Positions 1 through 13,442 are shown, counted from the stretch's first letter. The stretch: DNA of 64,000 bases from Aquilaria yunnanensis (GCA_039654915.1 CM077594.1:73030393-73094392), one strand, 5' to 3'. Numbers and translations are program-made. The notes: generated from the sequence alone by a model not told the origin.

Positions 1-3000
1 TCCAAACAAGTTATGAATACTTCTATTTCATTCTAAACATGTTTTGAATGCTTTCATTCAAAATTAGTTGTGAATGTTTGAATTTCATCTTAAACAAGTT
101 GTGAATGTTTCCAATACAAACTAGTTTTGATTGTTTCTATTCCGAGCAACATGCGAACATTTCCATTTTATTGTAAACAAGTTGTGAATGTTTCTTTTCC
201 AAATTAGGTGTGAAAGTTTTCATTTGATTCTAAACAAGTTGTGAATGTTGCCATTCTGAACTTGCTATGAATCATTCAAATACAAACAAGATGTGAATAC
301 TTTTGTTTCAATGTAAACAAGTTATGAATGCTTCCCTTCCAAACTAGTTCTAACTATTTCCATTTCATTGTAAACAAGTTGTAAATGTTTTCATTCCAAA
401 CTAGTTGTGAGTGTTTCTATTTCATCATAAACTAGTTGTGAAAGGTTCCATTTTATTCTAAACAAGTTGTGAATGTTTCTGTTCTAAACTAGTTGTGATT
501 GTTTCTATTCCAAACAAGTTGTGAATTATTCCATTTCATTTTAAACAAGTTGTAAATGTTTCCATTACAAACTATTTCTGAATGCTTCCATTTCAATCCA
601 AAAAAGTTGCGAATGTTTCTATTCCAAACTGGTTATGAATGTTTCTATTTGAAAAAAGTTGTGAATTTTTCCAATTCAATCTAAACAAGCTATGGATATT
701 TCCATTCTAAACTAGTAGTGAATCATTCAATTCCAAACAAGATGTGAATATTTCCATTCCAAACTAGATGTGAATGTTTCTGTTCCAAACAAGTTGTGCA
801 TGTTTCCATTTCATTCTAAACAAGTTCTGAATGCTTCCATTTCAAACTAGTTGTGAAGGTCTCCATTTCATTCTAAATAAGTTGTGAGTGTTTCCATTCA
901 AAACTTGTTGTCAATGTTTCTTTTTGAATCATGTTATGAATGCTTCCATTTCATTCCAAACAGGTTGTGAATGTTTCCATTTCATTCTACACAGGTTGTG
1001 AATGTTTCCATTTCATTATAAACAAGCTGTGAATGTTTCCACTCCAAACTGGCTGTCAATTTTTCCCTTTCATTTTAAAAAAGTTGTGAAATTTTCCATT
1101 CCAAACTAGTTTTGATTATTTATGTTCAGAACAAGTTATGAATGTTCCCATTCCAAATTAGTTGTGAATATTTCTATTCAAAACAGGTTGACAATGTTTC
1201 CATTATGAAGTAGTTGTGAATGCTTCCATTCTGAATTAGTTGTGAATGTTTCTATTTCGAACAAGTTATGAATGTTTCCATTTCATTCTAAACAAGTTGT
1301 GAATGTTTTCATTCAAAACTAGTTGTGAATATTTCTATTCATGTCTTTATTCCAAACAAGTTGTGAATTTTTTCATTTCATTCGAAACAAGTTGTGAATG
1401 TTTCCCTTCCAAACAGGTTGTGACTGTGTCTTTTTCATTCTAAACAAGCTATGAATGCCTCCATTACAAGCTAGTTGTGAATGTTTTTATTCAAAACAAG
1501 TTGTGATTGTTTTGATTTCATTCTAAGCAAGTTGTGAATGTTTCCATTCCAAACATGTTGTCAATGTTTCCATTTCATTCTAATCATGTTGTGAATAATT
1601 CCATTCTGAACTAGTTATGAATGTTTCTATTCGAAAAAAGTTGTGAACGTTTCAATTCCAAATTAGTTGTGAATATTTCTATTCCAAACAAGTTGGGAAT
1701 GTTTCCATTTCTTTCAAAACAAGTTTTGAATCATTCCACTGCAAAACTACTTGTGTATGTTTCCAATTCATTCCAAACAAGTTGTGAATGTTTCCACTCC
1801 AAAATTGTTGTGAATGGTTTTATTTTAAACAAGTTGTGAATGTTACCATTTCATTCTAAAGAAGATGTGAATTTTTTCATTCCAAACTAGTTGTGAATGT
1901 TTCCATTCCAAAGCAGTTGTTAATATCTCTATTTTATTCTAAACAAGTTGAAAATGTTTCCATTCCAAACTAGTTTGAAACAAGTTATAAATGTTTCCAT
2001 TTCAATCTAGACAAGTTGTGAATGTTTTCATTCCAAACTACTTGCGAATGTTTCTATTACAAACAAATTATGAAGGTTTCAAGTTCACTCTAAAGAAGTG
2101 GTGAATATTTCAATTCTAAACTAGTTTTGAATTTTTCTATTCCAAACAATTTCTAAATGTTTCGACTTCATTCCAAACAAGTTGTGATTCTTTCCATTCC
2201 AAAGTAGTTGTGAATGTTTAAGTTCCAAATAAGTTGTGAATATTTCCTTTTCTTTCTAAACAAGTTCTGAATGTTTCCATTCTAAACTAATTGTTAATGT
2301 CTCAATTTCTTTCAAAACATGTGGTGAACGTTTCCATTGAAAATTAGTTGCAATGTTTCTATTCCAAACAAGTTGTAAATGTTTCCTTTTCATTCCAAAC
2401 AAGTTGTAAATGTTTCCTTTTCATTCCAAACAAGTTATGTATGTTTCCATTCTAAATAGGTTGTGAAATTTTCCATTTCATTCTAAACAAGTTCTGATTG
2501 TTTTGATTCCAAGCTACTTGTGAATGTTTCTATTCCATAACAAGTTGTGACTATTTTTTTTTAATCTAGTGGTGATTGTTTCCACTTCATTCTAAATAAG
2601 TTGTGAATGATTCCATTTCAAACTAGTTTTGAATATTTCTATTCCGAGCAAGTTATGAATGAGTCCACTCCAAATTGGTTGTTAATATTTGAATTTGAAG
2701 CAAGTTGTGAATGTTTCCATTTCATTCTAAACAACTCGTGAATGTTTGCACTACAAACTAGTTGTGAATGTTTCCATTTCATTCTAAACAAGTTATGAAT
2801 GTTTTCATTCCAAGCTAGTTATGAATGTTTCTATTCCTAACAAGTTGTGATTGTTTTCCTTTCATTCCAAATAAGTTGTGAATGTTTTTGTTCCAAATTA
2901 GTTGTGAGTGTTCTATGCTAGACAAGTTGCTAATGTTTCCATTCCAAACTAGGTGTGAATATTTCTATCCCAAACAAGTTGTGAATCTTTCCATTCACTC

Positions 3001-3525
3001 TAAACAAGTTATGGATTTGTCCATTCCAAAATAGTTGTGAATGTTTCCACTCTAAACTGGTTGTGAATTTTCTATGTTAAACATGTTGTGAATGTTTCCA
3101 TTCCAAACTAGTTGTGAATGTTTCCATTTCATTCTAAATAAGTTGTGAATGTTTCTATTTTAAACAAGTTGTGAATGTTTCCATTTCATTCCAAATAAGT
3201 TGTGAATGTTTCCATTGTAAACTTGTTGTGAATGTTTCCATTCCAAACTAGTTGTGAATTTTTCAATTCCAAACAAGTTGTAAATGTTTGTTTTTCATTC
3301 TAAACAAGTTATGAATGTTTCCATTCTAAGCTAGTTGTGAATGCTTCCGTTTCATTCTAATCATGTTATGAAAGTTTCCATTCAAAACTAGTGAGTATTT
3401 CTATTTGAAACAAGTTGTGAGTGTATCCTTTGATTCTAAACAAGTTCTAAATGTTTCCATTACAAACTAGTTGTTAATGTTTCCATGCCATTCTAAACAT
3501 TTTGTGAACATTTCCATTTCAAATT
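1..3525 (+). repeat. Tandem satellite array, block 1
   Basis: Degenerate head-to-tail monomers share the core AAACAAGTTGTGAATGTTTC. Two lengths alternate irregularly: about 31 bp (core followed by CATTTCATTCT) and about 26 bp (core followed by CATTCC), often pairing as 57-bp dimers with AAACAAG and AAACTAG starts. The block is AT-rich, has no convincing coding content, and extends off the left edge. The short reading frames here translate to low-complexity repeats of the monomer and are not genes. The same satellite in the same orientation resumes at 13443, 28295 and 59838, so all blocks were one array before the retrotransposons inserted. Confidence 0.95.
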
Positions 3526-5909
3526 TGTTACCACCTCAACAAATGGGAAAATTACAGTATAAAGGCATAGTCGTTATAAACCATTATATATCATGATTAT
3601 CAAATAGTGTATGGAATGTGAGGGGTAAAGTGTATAATCTATGCCTCATTAAAAGATCCACACATTGGTTACTTGGCCCTCAAGAAAACCGTAAAGGATT
3701 ACTAGGTTAACAAGTAATATATGGACTTTATTGTAAAATTTCAAGACTTGGTTAGTTAATTGTACAACTTTAAAAGAGAGGTTTTAAAGGGAATTGAATG
3801 GTATGGAAGAATTTTTTTTTTAAGCCTAAATTGCATAAAGGAAACAAAGGCTATTGTTGAAGGACCTAGAATAACTAGGTTTACAATTGTTCATAAAAAT
3901 AACTTAAGGATGGGATGATCATTGACAAGGGTAAAAGATGGTCATTTCTAGCATTATCCTAGCATTTTATTTCCAACTGCTAAGGTCAAAAAGGTTGGCT
4001 AAAGATTAGTAAAAAATTCTTTGCTTAAGGCATACTTATAGTGACCTAAGTGAGGGTTAAGGTTAAACTAATTAAACCAAGGAAAATATCTTGATTTCTT
4101 GTTTTTCCTTGCTCATTTTCAGCCCTCACCAGCTAGAGTTCCTTCCTTTGCTCCTCTATAACCTTCCGTAGCCACCATAGCTCAAGCTCTCAAGAAATCA
4201 CAATGGAAAGCAATCAGATTCAACAAGAGAGAGTAGCTTTTGGTTTATTGAACTTCCTTTGTTATTTTCAGCCTTCACAGCATAAGTAAGGGTTTTATCT
4301 TCATGTTTTATGGTTTCTTACTCTCTTAACAATATGATAAAGAATCTTGAAGCTAATACTGGTTTTTTATCACTAAGATGGCAGTGTTTACAGGGGTTTT
4401 TAGAGCCTAAGTTAGTACTAACTAAGACTAATTAACCTCATAAGATCATGCATTAGGTTGAGGCAGGATGCCATAGTGATTACAAAATGTTTATTTGATG
4501 TTTGTAAGCTAACCCTAATGTTGTATTACTCCCAGCATTGCATTTGTTTGTTGTTGTGTTTATTGTGCATTTGGATGCTTATATTCATGTATATGTGTTG
4601 TTTTTTTTTGTGTTTTAGTGTCCTTGGATTTCAGGTATATGGCTGGGAATTCAAGATTTTAATGATAAGCCCTTACTAAGTTCATGAAAGGAACTTACCC
4701 CCCTTTCTATTCATTTCAGGAGCACCTACAAGAGAGCATTCAAACTAATTGCTTTCACTTGAATTTCTATATGAAATTTCATATATATTAGGTTCTAAAT
4801 GTTTAGTTGTAAACTGGAATGTTTGACAATTTTTGGAGCACATTAGCTATTTTTAGTAAAGGTACTTTTTGCCTTATGCAGCTACTAGTCCCTTCAAGTT
4901 TCTAGAGTGCTTAGTGCTTTTGATGTTCTCCAAGAAGCTTAGTGTACATATGAACTAAGTTATGACATACATGTAGTGCATAAAATGCATGTAAATGAGT
5001 TAGGTATGCTCTATGTACATTGTGTGAACGATATATGGATCAACGAAGAGTAGTTTAAAGTGTGTGTGTAATTCTGTCCATATTGGTTCTTATCGGCTGT
5101 TTTGAAGAGTATGGTGTTTGATGCTTATGTAATGACTTAAAATATAGGGGAATGGTTCCCCAATGTGTCTAAGACATGTATGGAACTACCTATGTTGGTT
5201 TTGTGCCTAGAAATGAAGTGTATGAATTTTAAGAAATTTAGTATGGGCATTACGGTAACTAGTTGCTCAAATTTGGTACCCTATACTCCAGTAGCCATAA
5301 ATTTCTATACTTACTGAGTTTGGCTATGAAATTTTCACAACACATAGAATACTTTTTGAATCACTAGATTTGGTGCCCTGTAGCAAGAGTTATGGCTTGT
5401 CAAAGTTGGTTAATTTTGGCTAGGTACTATTCATATATTCAATTTTACCCAGTTTAGTGTAAAATCCATAATGGCAACCCTAGATGGATTTAATGTCTCA
5501 AACCTATTTCCTGATCAATGTTTAAGTGTATTACAGGGTTTACAACCTTTAGGGCATAGGAGCAAATGGGTAGAATTTGACTTGGACATGGTATAAAAGT
5601 TTGGACATATGAATAATGGGCACCAATAGTACCAAGTGTGCATATGATTGTACATGCACTTGGGGATTTTACTCAAATTCCATATTGGCCAGGAATAAAG
5701 AATTTGATTGTTATCATTACTTCTAGATGAAATTGTATGTGAATATATGTGTGATAGTTGGATGAATATACATATATATGCATAAAGACCAAGAGAGCCA
5801 CTTGGATAAATATAGTGTGCATGTTCTACTTGGCCTACAGGACATGTATTTTCTGGGACTTGAGCTCACTAAATTTGATCGCTGTGTTGAAACACTCAGA
5901 ATGGTAACA
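3526..5909 (+). repeat. 5' LTR of the chromovirus
   Basis: Starts TGTTACCACC and ends GGTAACA just before the primer-binding site. It aligns throughout with 10971-13442. A TATAAAAG at about 5592-5599, conserved in the 3' LTR at 13125-13132, could be the promoter, but its closeness to the LTR end makes this uncertain. Compared with the 3' copy it lacks roughly 90 bp that lie near 11770-11900. Confidence 0.92.
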
Positions 5910-5914
5910 AAAGT

Positions 5915-5926
5915 TGGTATCAGAGT
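5915..5926 (+). other. Primer-binding site, tRNA-iMet type
   Basis: TGGTATCAGAGT lies five bases after the LTR end. It matches the usual plant initiator-methionine primer site (TGGTATCAGAGC) except for the last base. Confidence 0.88.
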
Positions 5927-6067
5927 ATGGTCTGAGTTGGAGTTGTATATGTTTGCATCATGCATGAACTAAGTTACATACCTAGAACTTAGTTAGGTCA
6001 GCTGCTAGTGTTAAGTACTTAATGTACAGTATATATTGTGCTCTTCTATTGATCATGAAACAGGAAA

Positions 6068-7430
6068 ATGGTACCCACAAGGACAGGGGATCATGGACCT
6101 CTAAGATGTCAAACTGAGCAAAGGCAGGCCAACAGAAATGGAAGAGGTGTACAAGAGTAGCCAAGTGTTCAGGGAGTAGAAAACCCAACACCTGAAATGA
6201 ACGTGCCACAGGTGTGGGTCAAACTACAAAGAAATCTAGCCCAAATAAATGAAAACTTAGTAAGGCTACTACAACCTCAACAAGAAGAAGTCCAAGTAGT
6301 ACAGGCATTACCACAGGAGCAGAACCAGGAAGTTGCTAGGAATAACCTAGTGAATGTTCCTTATGAAAGAAATAAATATGAAGAATTTGAAAAAGATGAG
6401 GATAGAAGACATCACAGAGGCAAAAGAGTCAGGTCTGGGATTGGCCAAGTGTCAAGTGGTGGTCTCTTAGAAGCCATGAACCTTGGTGAAATGAGAGAAA
6501 GAAGGAGACCTAGAAAGCATAAGGAGTCGGAGGGATCTTATAGGTCCAGGAGGCACAAAGCTGAAGATATTGAGGGCTTTGATGATGTCAGATTGTTAGA
6601 GAGGTTTCAAGGCCTAAGACCTCCATAATTTGATGGTAGGGCTAGACTGGAGAAAGTTGAGGAGTGGCTAAGATTCATTGAGAGGATGTTCAAGATGATG
6701 CATTTGAGCTCCATAAAGAAAGTATCTCTAGCTGCCTACAATCTTATAGGTAGTGTAGAAATGTGGTGGAGAAGTGTTAGAGATAGGTATGCTGCCTAGA
6801 GAGGTAGAAGAGTAGATTGTGAGCTAGAGATGATAGGAGCTGAGTTTACAAGGATGTTCCATGACCAGTGTATAAGTAATGCCATCAAAGACCTAAAATA
6901 GGCTGAATTTGATGCACTGAATCAAGACAACATTAGTGTTCTAGAATACGAACACTAGTTCAAACAACTTGTGAGGTATGCACCACAATACCATGGGTTG
7001 GAAGAAGTTAAAGCAAATAGATTTGTCAGAGGCTGAGACCAAATATCAGGAGAGCTGTTAGGCATTTTGATGCGATTACCTATCATGATGCTGTTCAGAA
7101 GGCTTTATTGGTCGAATAGGAAGAGTATGAAAGTAAATGGTTTCTTAGTGTACCAGGAGAGACCAACCAGGCTAGAAGACTGCAGAAGCCAATGAAAGGT
7201 AAGGACACTCCCAAGGTTGGGAAACCTAGTATGGTTGACAAGGCCAATAGTAAGTTTGTTGGCCCAAGGTGTCCTAGATGCAATAAATTTCATCACAAAA
7301 AGCCATGTTACTTTGAGACATAAGCATGTTTGAGATGTGGCTCCTTGGATCATTGGATTAAAGGCTACCCTCTGGTACAAGGAAGAGGGCAAGAAGAACC
7401 AGGCTAGAGTAGGCTTAATTTGCTAGCTAC
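6068..7430 (+). pseudogene. Chromovirus gag remnant
   Basis: The ATG at 6068 (MVPTRTGDHG) is in the same frame as the open stretch from 6197, with one TAG between them. A basic, charged linker (about 6360-6600) precedes a capsid-like region with WLRFIERMF and a VEMWWRSVRDRY block near 6770, typical of retrotransposon gag. Near 7265-7375 is a split zinc-knuckle region: CPRC, then H and C, then CLRCGSLDH, whose final Cys has become Tyr. At least six stops interrupt the frame (for example 6626, 6797 and 6955). In a working element this protein forms the particle and binds genomic RNA; this copy cannot make it. Confidence 0.85.
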
Positions 7431-8118
7431 TAGAGATGTTCAGCCAATAGGTGCTCCAGAAATACCAAGGCCACAACTGTAGAGAGCTGGAAGAGTATTC
7501 CAGATTGACAAAGGGGAGACATCCCAACAAGGGGCACTTAGAGGTAATATTTATTTAAATGGTATGCTTGTTAGTGGATTCTTTGATACTGGTGCCTCAG
7601 TGTCCGTTGTGGCTAGGAAATCAGCTAAATCTCTGAAAGTGCCTATTGAATTCATGCCTAACATATCATTAATAAGAACAGTAGGTAGTCAATGTCATTT
7701 ATCATTAATAAGAACAGTAGGTAGTCAATGTCATTTCACCAATGAACAAGATAAGAACTATGAGCTAGATGTAGGAAAGAATAAGATTATGTCTAATATG
7801 CTAGTGTTGAATATTCCACAATAAGATATTATTATGGGTATGAATATGTTGGCTATGCATGGTATAAAGATTGATCGTGCTAAAGGAGAAATCACATTGC
7901 GTAGTAATAAAGTACATGTGTTAGTGAATTCTAAGGAATTAGTGTATAAAATGCATGGCATGGAACTAGAAGTGTTTGATGAGATTCCTGTGATTTTTGA
8001 AGATGAATACTATGCATTGAATGATTTTGAAATTGAGGAAGAAGTTAGTAGGATACCTACAATGAAAGACTATCCACAAGTTTTTCCTAAAGATCTACCA
8101 GGTATTCCTCCTCCATGA
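7431..8118 (+). pseudogene. Chromovirus aspartic protease remnant
   Basis: GFFDTGASVSVV at about 7573-7608 contains the catalytic Asp-Thr-Gly of the retropepsin family, which cleaves the Gag-Pol polyprotein. Just downstream a 36-bp tandem duplication (about 7665-7736) repeats the 12 residues ending VGSQCH. The frame is open from 7564 to a stop at 7822, then continues from 7834 in the same frame (MGMNMLAMHGIKID, the flap and C-terminal region) into the linker before RT (FPKDLPGIPPP). The duplication is unusual for this compact domain and would probably disturb folding. Confidence 0.85.
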
Positions 8119-9405
8119 GAGATTGAATTCGAGATCAAACTACAACCTGGAGCTTCACCAGTATCCATACCTCGTTACAGAATGCCAATCACAGAGATGA
8201 CTGAGCTCAAGAAACAGCTTGAACTTCTTGAAAAAGGGTTCATAAGACCAAGTATGTCACCATGGGGAGCTCTAGTACTCTTTGTGAAAAAAAATGGATG
8301 GACCATTGAGATTGTGTATTGAGCATAGAAAATTGAATGCTATGACCATCAAGAACAAGTATGCACTCCTTAAGATTGAAGATCTATTTGATCAACTCAA
8401 GGGAGCAAAGATCTTCTCTAAGATTGATTTGAGATCTAGGTTCTTTTAGTTAAGGGTAAAAGAGGATGATATACCCAAGATAGCATTCAGAACAATATAT
8501 GGACATTAAGAGTACATAGTCATGCCCTTCGACTTAACTAATGCCTTTGTTGCATTCATGGACTTAATGAATCGTGTGTTTAGACCATACTTGGACAAGT
8601 TTGTAGTGGTGTTCATTGATGACATCCTAGTGTATTCCAAGGATGAAAGTGAACATGAGCATCACCTAAGAGTTGTCTTAAACACACTATTGGATAATCA
8701 ACTGTACGTTAAATTTTCCAAGTGCCAAATTTGGTTAAAAGAAGTGTCTTTCATAGACACAATATTGATGTGCAAGGTCTTAGAGCAGACCTTGAAAAGG
8801 TTAATGCTATGCAAGAATGGGAAAGACCTAAGACTATAAAAGAAATCAAAAGTTTCCTAGGATTGGCAGGCTATTATAGGAGATTTATATCAAAATTTTC
8901 CATGATTGCTTCGTCCCTTACTCAACTAACCAAGAAGGGTCAAAAGTTTGAGTGGACTGAAAATGTAAAAACAATTTTCAAGAGCTAATGAACAAATTGA
9001 TTCAGGCTCTAGTGCTAATCCAACCTAATCCAAGCAAACCCTACATCATTTATACAAATGCATCTAGATCTGGGTTAGGACGTGTGTTAATGTAGGAAAG
9101 GAATGTGAATGCTTATGGGTCAAGGCAATTGAGACCCCATAGGAAAAATTACCCTACCCATGACCTAGAGCTTGTTGCAGTGATCTTTGCCTTAAAGTAA
9201 TGAAGGCATTACCTAATAGGAAGCTCATTTGTGATATACACTGACCATAAAATCCTAAAGTACTTGTTCACTCAGAAAGAGTTGAACATAAGGCAAAGAA
9301 GGTTGTTCGAGTATATTAAAGACTATGACTATAACATCGAGTATACTGACGGCAAAGGCAATCTAGTGGCAAATGCCTTAAGTAGGAAATACACTAGGTT
9401 TCTAA
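8119..9405 (+). pseudogene. Chromovirus reverse transcriptase-RNase H remnant
   Basis: The RT fingers begin near 8130 (a degraded IKLQPGASPVSIPRYRM-like segment). The catalytic FIDD of [11 protein letters not shown] is at 8612-8623, followed by the KFSKCQIW thumb motif and FLGLAGYYRRFI near 8855-8890. A frameshift lies between the RT frame and the next open stretch starting at 8722. RNase H follows, but its first catalytic Asp is Asn (YTNAS near 9052, where the family has YTDAS). [15 protein letters not shown] and the ALSRK end near 9390 are kept. In-frame stops at about 8448 and 9093 look like CAG to TAG changes. The normal role is to copy the genomic RNA into DNA; this copy is dead. Confidence 0.88.
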
Positions 9406-10958
9406 AAGGTGGATCTTTGGTAGATACCAATGAGGAGAATAGTTTGTTATGCCTTTGGCATAAATGGCAACAGTGGGAAGGAGAACAAGTCAATACATTA
9501 ACCATTCAGTCTGGGTGGATTGAGAAGATAAGAAAGGCAGAAAAACTAAGTCCAAATCTGAAGAAGATTTCAAAAGAAAATAAAGGGTCCTTGTATGAAT
9601 CCTTTACCTACAAGCAAGGACTACTGCATTTCAAGAGCATAATATATGTGCCTAGTGAACAAGAACTTAGAAATGAGATACTTGAGAAAGCTCACACTAG
9701 TAAAATCAATATCCATGCTAGAAGTGAGAAGATGTACCAAGACTTGAAAACATATTTTTGTTCACCAAAAAAGAAAAACAACGTAGCCACAGATGTCTCT
9801 AAATGTGCCACATGAAAAAGGACAAAGGTAGAGCATTAGAAGCTAGCAGAAACACTACAGACTTTGCCCATTCTAGTGAAGAAGTGGGGTAACATCACTA
9901 TGGACTTCTTAACTGGGTTGCCTATGACTAGATTAAGGGATGACACAATCTAGGTTATCGTGGATAGGTTAACCAAGTGTGCCCACTTCTTACCAATGAA
10001 GATCACAGACTCATTGGAAAAGTTGGCACAAATGTACATCAAAGAGATAGTAAGATTAAATAGAGTTCCACACTCCATAGTGTCAGATAGAGATCAAAGG
10101 TTTACAACTAGATTTTGGAGTGCTTAGGAACCAAAATCCACCTGAGCTCTGCTTACCACCCTTAGATAGATGGACAAATTGAAAGGGTGATTCAAATACT
10201 TGAAGACATGCTTAGAAGTTGTGTCTTGGATTTCAAGGGAAAAAATGGGACAAACACTTACCTTTGGTGGAATTTTCTTATAACAATAGCTATCAAAGAT
10301 TTGGTTTGGCACCTTACGAAGCCCTTTGTGGGTGAAGGTGCATGACACCCCCTTATTTGGTGGAAGCATCAGATAGGCTAAAGTTGGGTCTTGAGATTAT
10401 TGAAGAAATGACATGCAAAATAAAAAGATACAGGAAAGCTTAAGGATAGCCAATAAAAGGACCACTGCTTATGTGAACAAAAGAAGAAGAAACTTGGAGT
10501 TTGAGGTTGGTGATAAAGTGTGGCTCAAAGTAGCACCAACAAAAGGCACTATCAGGTTTGGAAAAAGAAGTAAACTAGCTCCAAGGTACATTGGTCCTTT
10601 TTACATATTGGATAGAGTTGGCAAGGTGGCTTATAAGTTAGCTCTACCACCAAGTATGTCAAGTGGCGATAATGTTTTCCACGTCAGTATGCTTAAGAAG
10701 TGCCTATTGGACACAAAGCATACTATAGCAATGGAAGACATACAATTATAGCCTAATCTAACATATGAAGACAAACCTATAGCTATCTTAGCCATAGATA
10801 CTAGAAGGCTAAGGAATAAACTGATTCCAATGGTTAAAGTATAATGGTCAAACCATTCTGAAAAAGAGGCAACTTTGGAAATAGAGAAAGAAATCTTAGA
10901 AAGGTATCCAGATGAGTACCCCAAGCTAAGGGCAATTTTGGAGGACCAAAATTTTTAA
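9406..10958 (+). pseudogene. Chromovirus integrase and chromodomain remnant
   Basis: The N-terminal zinc region is recognisable near 9690-9830 but degraded ([21 protein letters not shown] is followed by a damaged Cys pair). The core keeps the first Asp in TMDFLTGLP (about 9900), the second in IVSDRDQRF (about 10080) and, after a frameshift, the Glu context DGQIERVIQILEDML (about 10170). Open frame 10413-10751 holds the GDKVWLKV and KLAPRYIGPF motifs. The tail (LTYEDKPIAIL, WSNHSEKEATLEIE, ERYPDEYP) is a chromodomain, which in chromoviruses steers integration to modified chromatin. The stop is TAA at 10956-10958. Several earlier stops make it non-functional. Confidence 0.87.
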
Positions 10959-10970
10959 AGGGGGAAGAAA
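10957..10970 (+). other. Polypurine tract of the chromovirus
   Basis: AAAGGGGGAAGAAA sits directly against the 3' LTR start at 10971, the expected place of the plus-strand primer. Confidence 0.88.
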
Positions 10971-13442
10971 TGTTACCACCTCAACAAATGTGAAAATTAC
11001 AGTATAAAGGCATAATGGTTATAAACCATTATATAGCATGATTTTTCCCATAGTGAATGGAATGTGAAGGATAAAGTGTATAACCTGCACCTCCTTAAAA
11101 GATCCACATAATGGTTACTTGGCCCTCAAGAAAACCCCAAAGCATTGCTTGGTTAACAAGTAATATGTGGACTTTATTGTAAGATTTAAAGACCTGGGTA
11201 CTCAATTGTACAACTTTAAAAGAAAGGTTGGGAATTGAATGGTATAGAAGAATTTTTTGTGAAGGCTAAATTGCATAAAGGAAACAAAGGCTATTACTCA
11301 AGGACCCAGGATAACTACGTTTTCAATTGTTCACAAAAATAACTTAAGGATGGGATGATCATTGACAAGGGTCAAAGATGGCCATTTCTAGCATTATGCT
11401 AGCATTTTATTTCCAGCTGCTAAGTTCAAAAAGGTTGGCTAAAGATTAGCCAAAAATTCTTTGCTTAAGGCATACTTGTAATGACCTAAGTGTGGGTAAA
11501 GGTTAAACTAATTAAACCAAGGAAAATATCTTGATTTCTTGTCTTTCCTTGGAAATTCTTAGCCCTCACTAGCTAGAGTTCCTTCCTTAGCTCCTTTATA
11601 ATCTTTCATAGCCACCATAGCTTAAGCTCTCAAGAAATCACAAAGAAAAGCAATTGGATTCAACAGGAGAGAGAAAAACACTAGTTTTTGGGTTTATTGA
11701 ACTTGCTTTGGTATTTTCAACCTTCACAACTTAGTTAAGGGTTTTATCTTTATGTTTCAAGGTTGTTTACTATCCTAAGATGATGATCAAGCATCCATGA
11801 AGCTGAGACCATGCTTGGAAGAGAGGAAAAAGCTCAAGGAACCAAGTATGGGTTAAGGGGGAGTGCATGAACAAGGTTTCAGCCTTACTGTTTTTCATGC
11901 ACTAAGATGACAATGTTTATAGGGGTTTCTAGAGACCAAATTGATACTAAATAAGACCAATTAACCTCATAAGACCATGTATTAGCTTGAAGACGGCTGC
12001 CATAATGTTTATTTGAATGTTTATGAGCTAACCCTAATGTTGTATTGCTGGCAGCATTACATTTGTTTGTTGTTGTGTTTGTTGTGCATTTGGATGGTTA
12101 TATTCATGTATATGTGTTGTGTTTTTTGTGTTTTAGAGTTCTTAGATTTCAGCTATATGTCTTGGAATTCAAGTTTTTAATGATAAGCCTTTACTAAGTC
12201 CTTCAAAGGAACTTACCCCCCTTTCTATTCATTTCAGGAGCACCTGAAAGAGAGCATTCAAACTAATTGCTTTCGTTTGAATTTCTCTATGAAATGTCAG
12301 GTATATTAAATTTCATATGTATAGTTGTAAACTGAAATGTTTTATGTTTTTTTTAGCACATTAGCTATTTTTAGCGATGGTACTTTCCACCTTATGCAGC
12401 AACTGGTCCCTTCAAGTTTTAGGAGTGCTTAGTGCTGTTGAAGTTCTCCAGGAAGCTTAGTGTACATATGACTAAGTTATGGCATGTATGTAGTGCATAA
12501 ATGCATGTAAATGAGTTGGGTATGCTATATGTACATTTTGTGAATGATATATGGATCAATGAAGTATGGTTTAAAGTGTGTGTGTAATTATGTCCATATT
12601 GGTTCTTATAGGCTATTTTGAATAGTATGGTATTTGATGCTTATGTAATGACTAGGAATTCAGGGGAATGGTTTCCCCATGTATATAATACATGCATTGA
12701 ATTTCTCATGTTGGTTTTGTACCTAGAAATGAAGTGTATGAATTTTAAGAAATTTAGTATGGGCATTATGGTCACCAATTGCTCAAATTTGGTACCCTGT
12801 ACTCCAACAGCCATACATTTTTGTTCTTAATGAGTTTGCCGATGAAATTTTGACAACACATAGAATACTTCAAGATGAATATGTTTTTTTTAAATCACTG
12901 GATTTGGTGCCCTATAGCAAGAGTCATGGCATGTCAAAGTTGGCTGATTTTGCTAGGTACTGTTCATATAGTAAATTTTACCCGGTGTAGTGTAAAATCC
13001 ATAATGGCAATCCTAGATGGATTTAATGTCTGAAACCTATTTACCATTCAATGTTTAAGTGTATTATAGGGTTTAAAACCTTTAGGGCATAGGAGGAAAT
13101 GGGTAGAATTTGACTTGGACATGGTATAAAAGTCTAGACACATGAATAATGGGCACCAATAGCACCAAATGTGCATATGATTGTACATGCACTTGGGGAT
13201 TTTACTCAAATTCAATATTAGCCAAGAATAAAGAATTTGATTGTCATCATCACTTCTAGTTAAAATTGTATGTGAGTAAATGTGTGATGGTTGGACCAAT
13301 ATACATATATTTGCATAAAAACCTAGACGGCCACTTGGATAAATATAGTGTGTATGTTCAACTTGGCCTACAGGACATGTATTGTCTGGGACTTGAGCTC
13401 ACTAAATCTGATCACTATATAGAAGCACTCACAGTGGTAACA
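10971..13442 (+). repeat. 3' LTR of the chromovirus
   Basis: Starts TGTTACCACC and ends GTGGTAACA. It is homologous to 3526-5909 with frequent substitutions and indels, including about 90 extra bp near 11770-11900. The satellite resumes at 13443. Confidence 0.92.

Larger units (their letters stand above)
3526..13442 (+). mobile_element. Degenerate Ty3/gypsy chromovirus (Tekay-like), nearly full length
   Basis: Two long LTRs (2384 and 2472 bp) bracket a 5.06-kb internal region with a tRNA-iMet primer site, gag, protease, RT, RNase H, integrase, chromodomain and polypurine tract, in that order on the + strand. The LTR ends are a 9-bp inverted repeat, TGTTACCAC and GTGGTAACA. The flanks are satellite on both sides. 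The candidate 5-bp duplication is weak (AAATT left, AAACC right), so decay or rearrangement at one edge is possible. The coding region carries many stops and frame breaks, so the element is non-autonomous. Assignment to the Tekay (Del) clade is inferred from long LTRs, the [11 protein letters not shown] motif and the chromodomain; Reina or CRM would be alternatives. Confidence 0.93.

Noticed and set aside
1621..1839. Short open frames inside the satellite (here and in blocks at 13.4-25.9 kb and 59.8-60.9 kb)
   Set aside because: They translate the monomer itself (NKL, CECFHSKLVVNVS patterns), vary in frame with monomer length and share no start or stop conservation.
1..3525. CRISPR-like look of ~30-bp repeated units
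   Set aside because: Units are directly adjacent, degenerate and without unique spacers, and the context is a plant satellite with LTR elements.
5723..6209. Host gene candidates near the chromovirus primer site
   Set aside because: Frames overlap the LTR end, primer site and gag leader; no conserved protein is recognisable.
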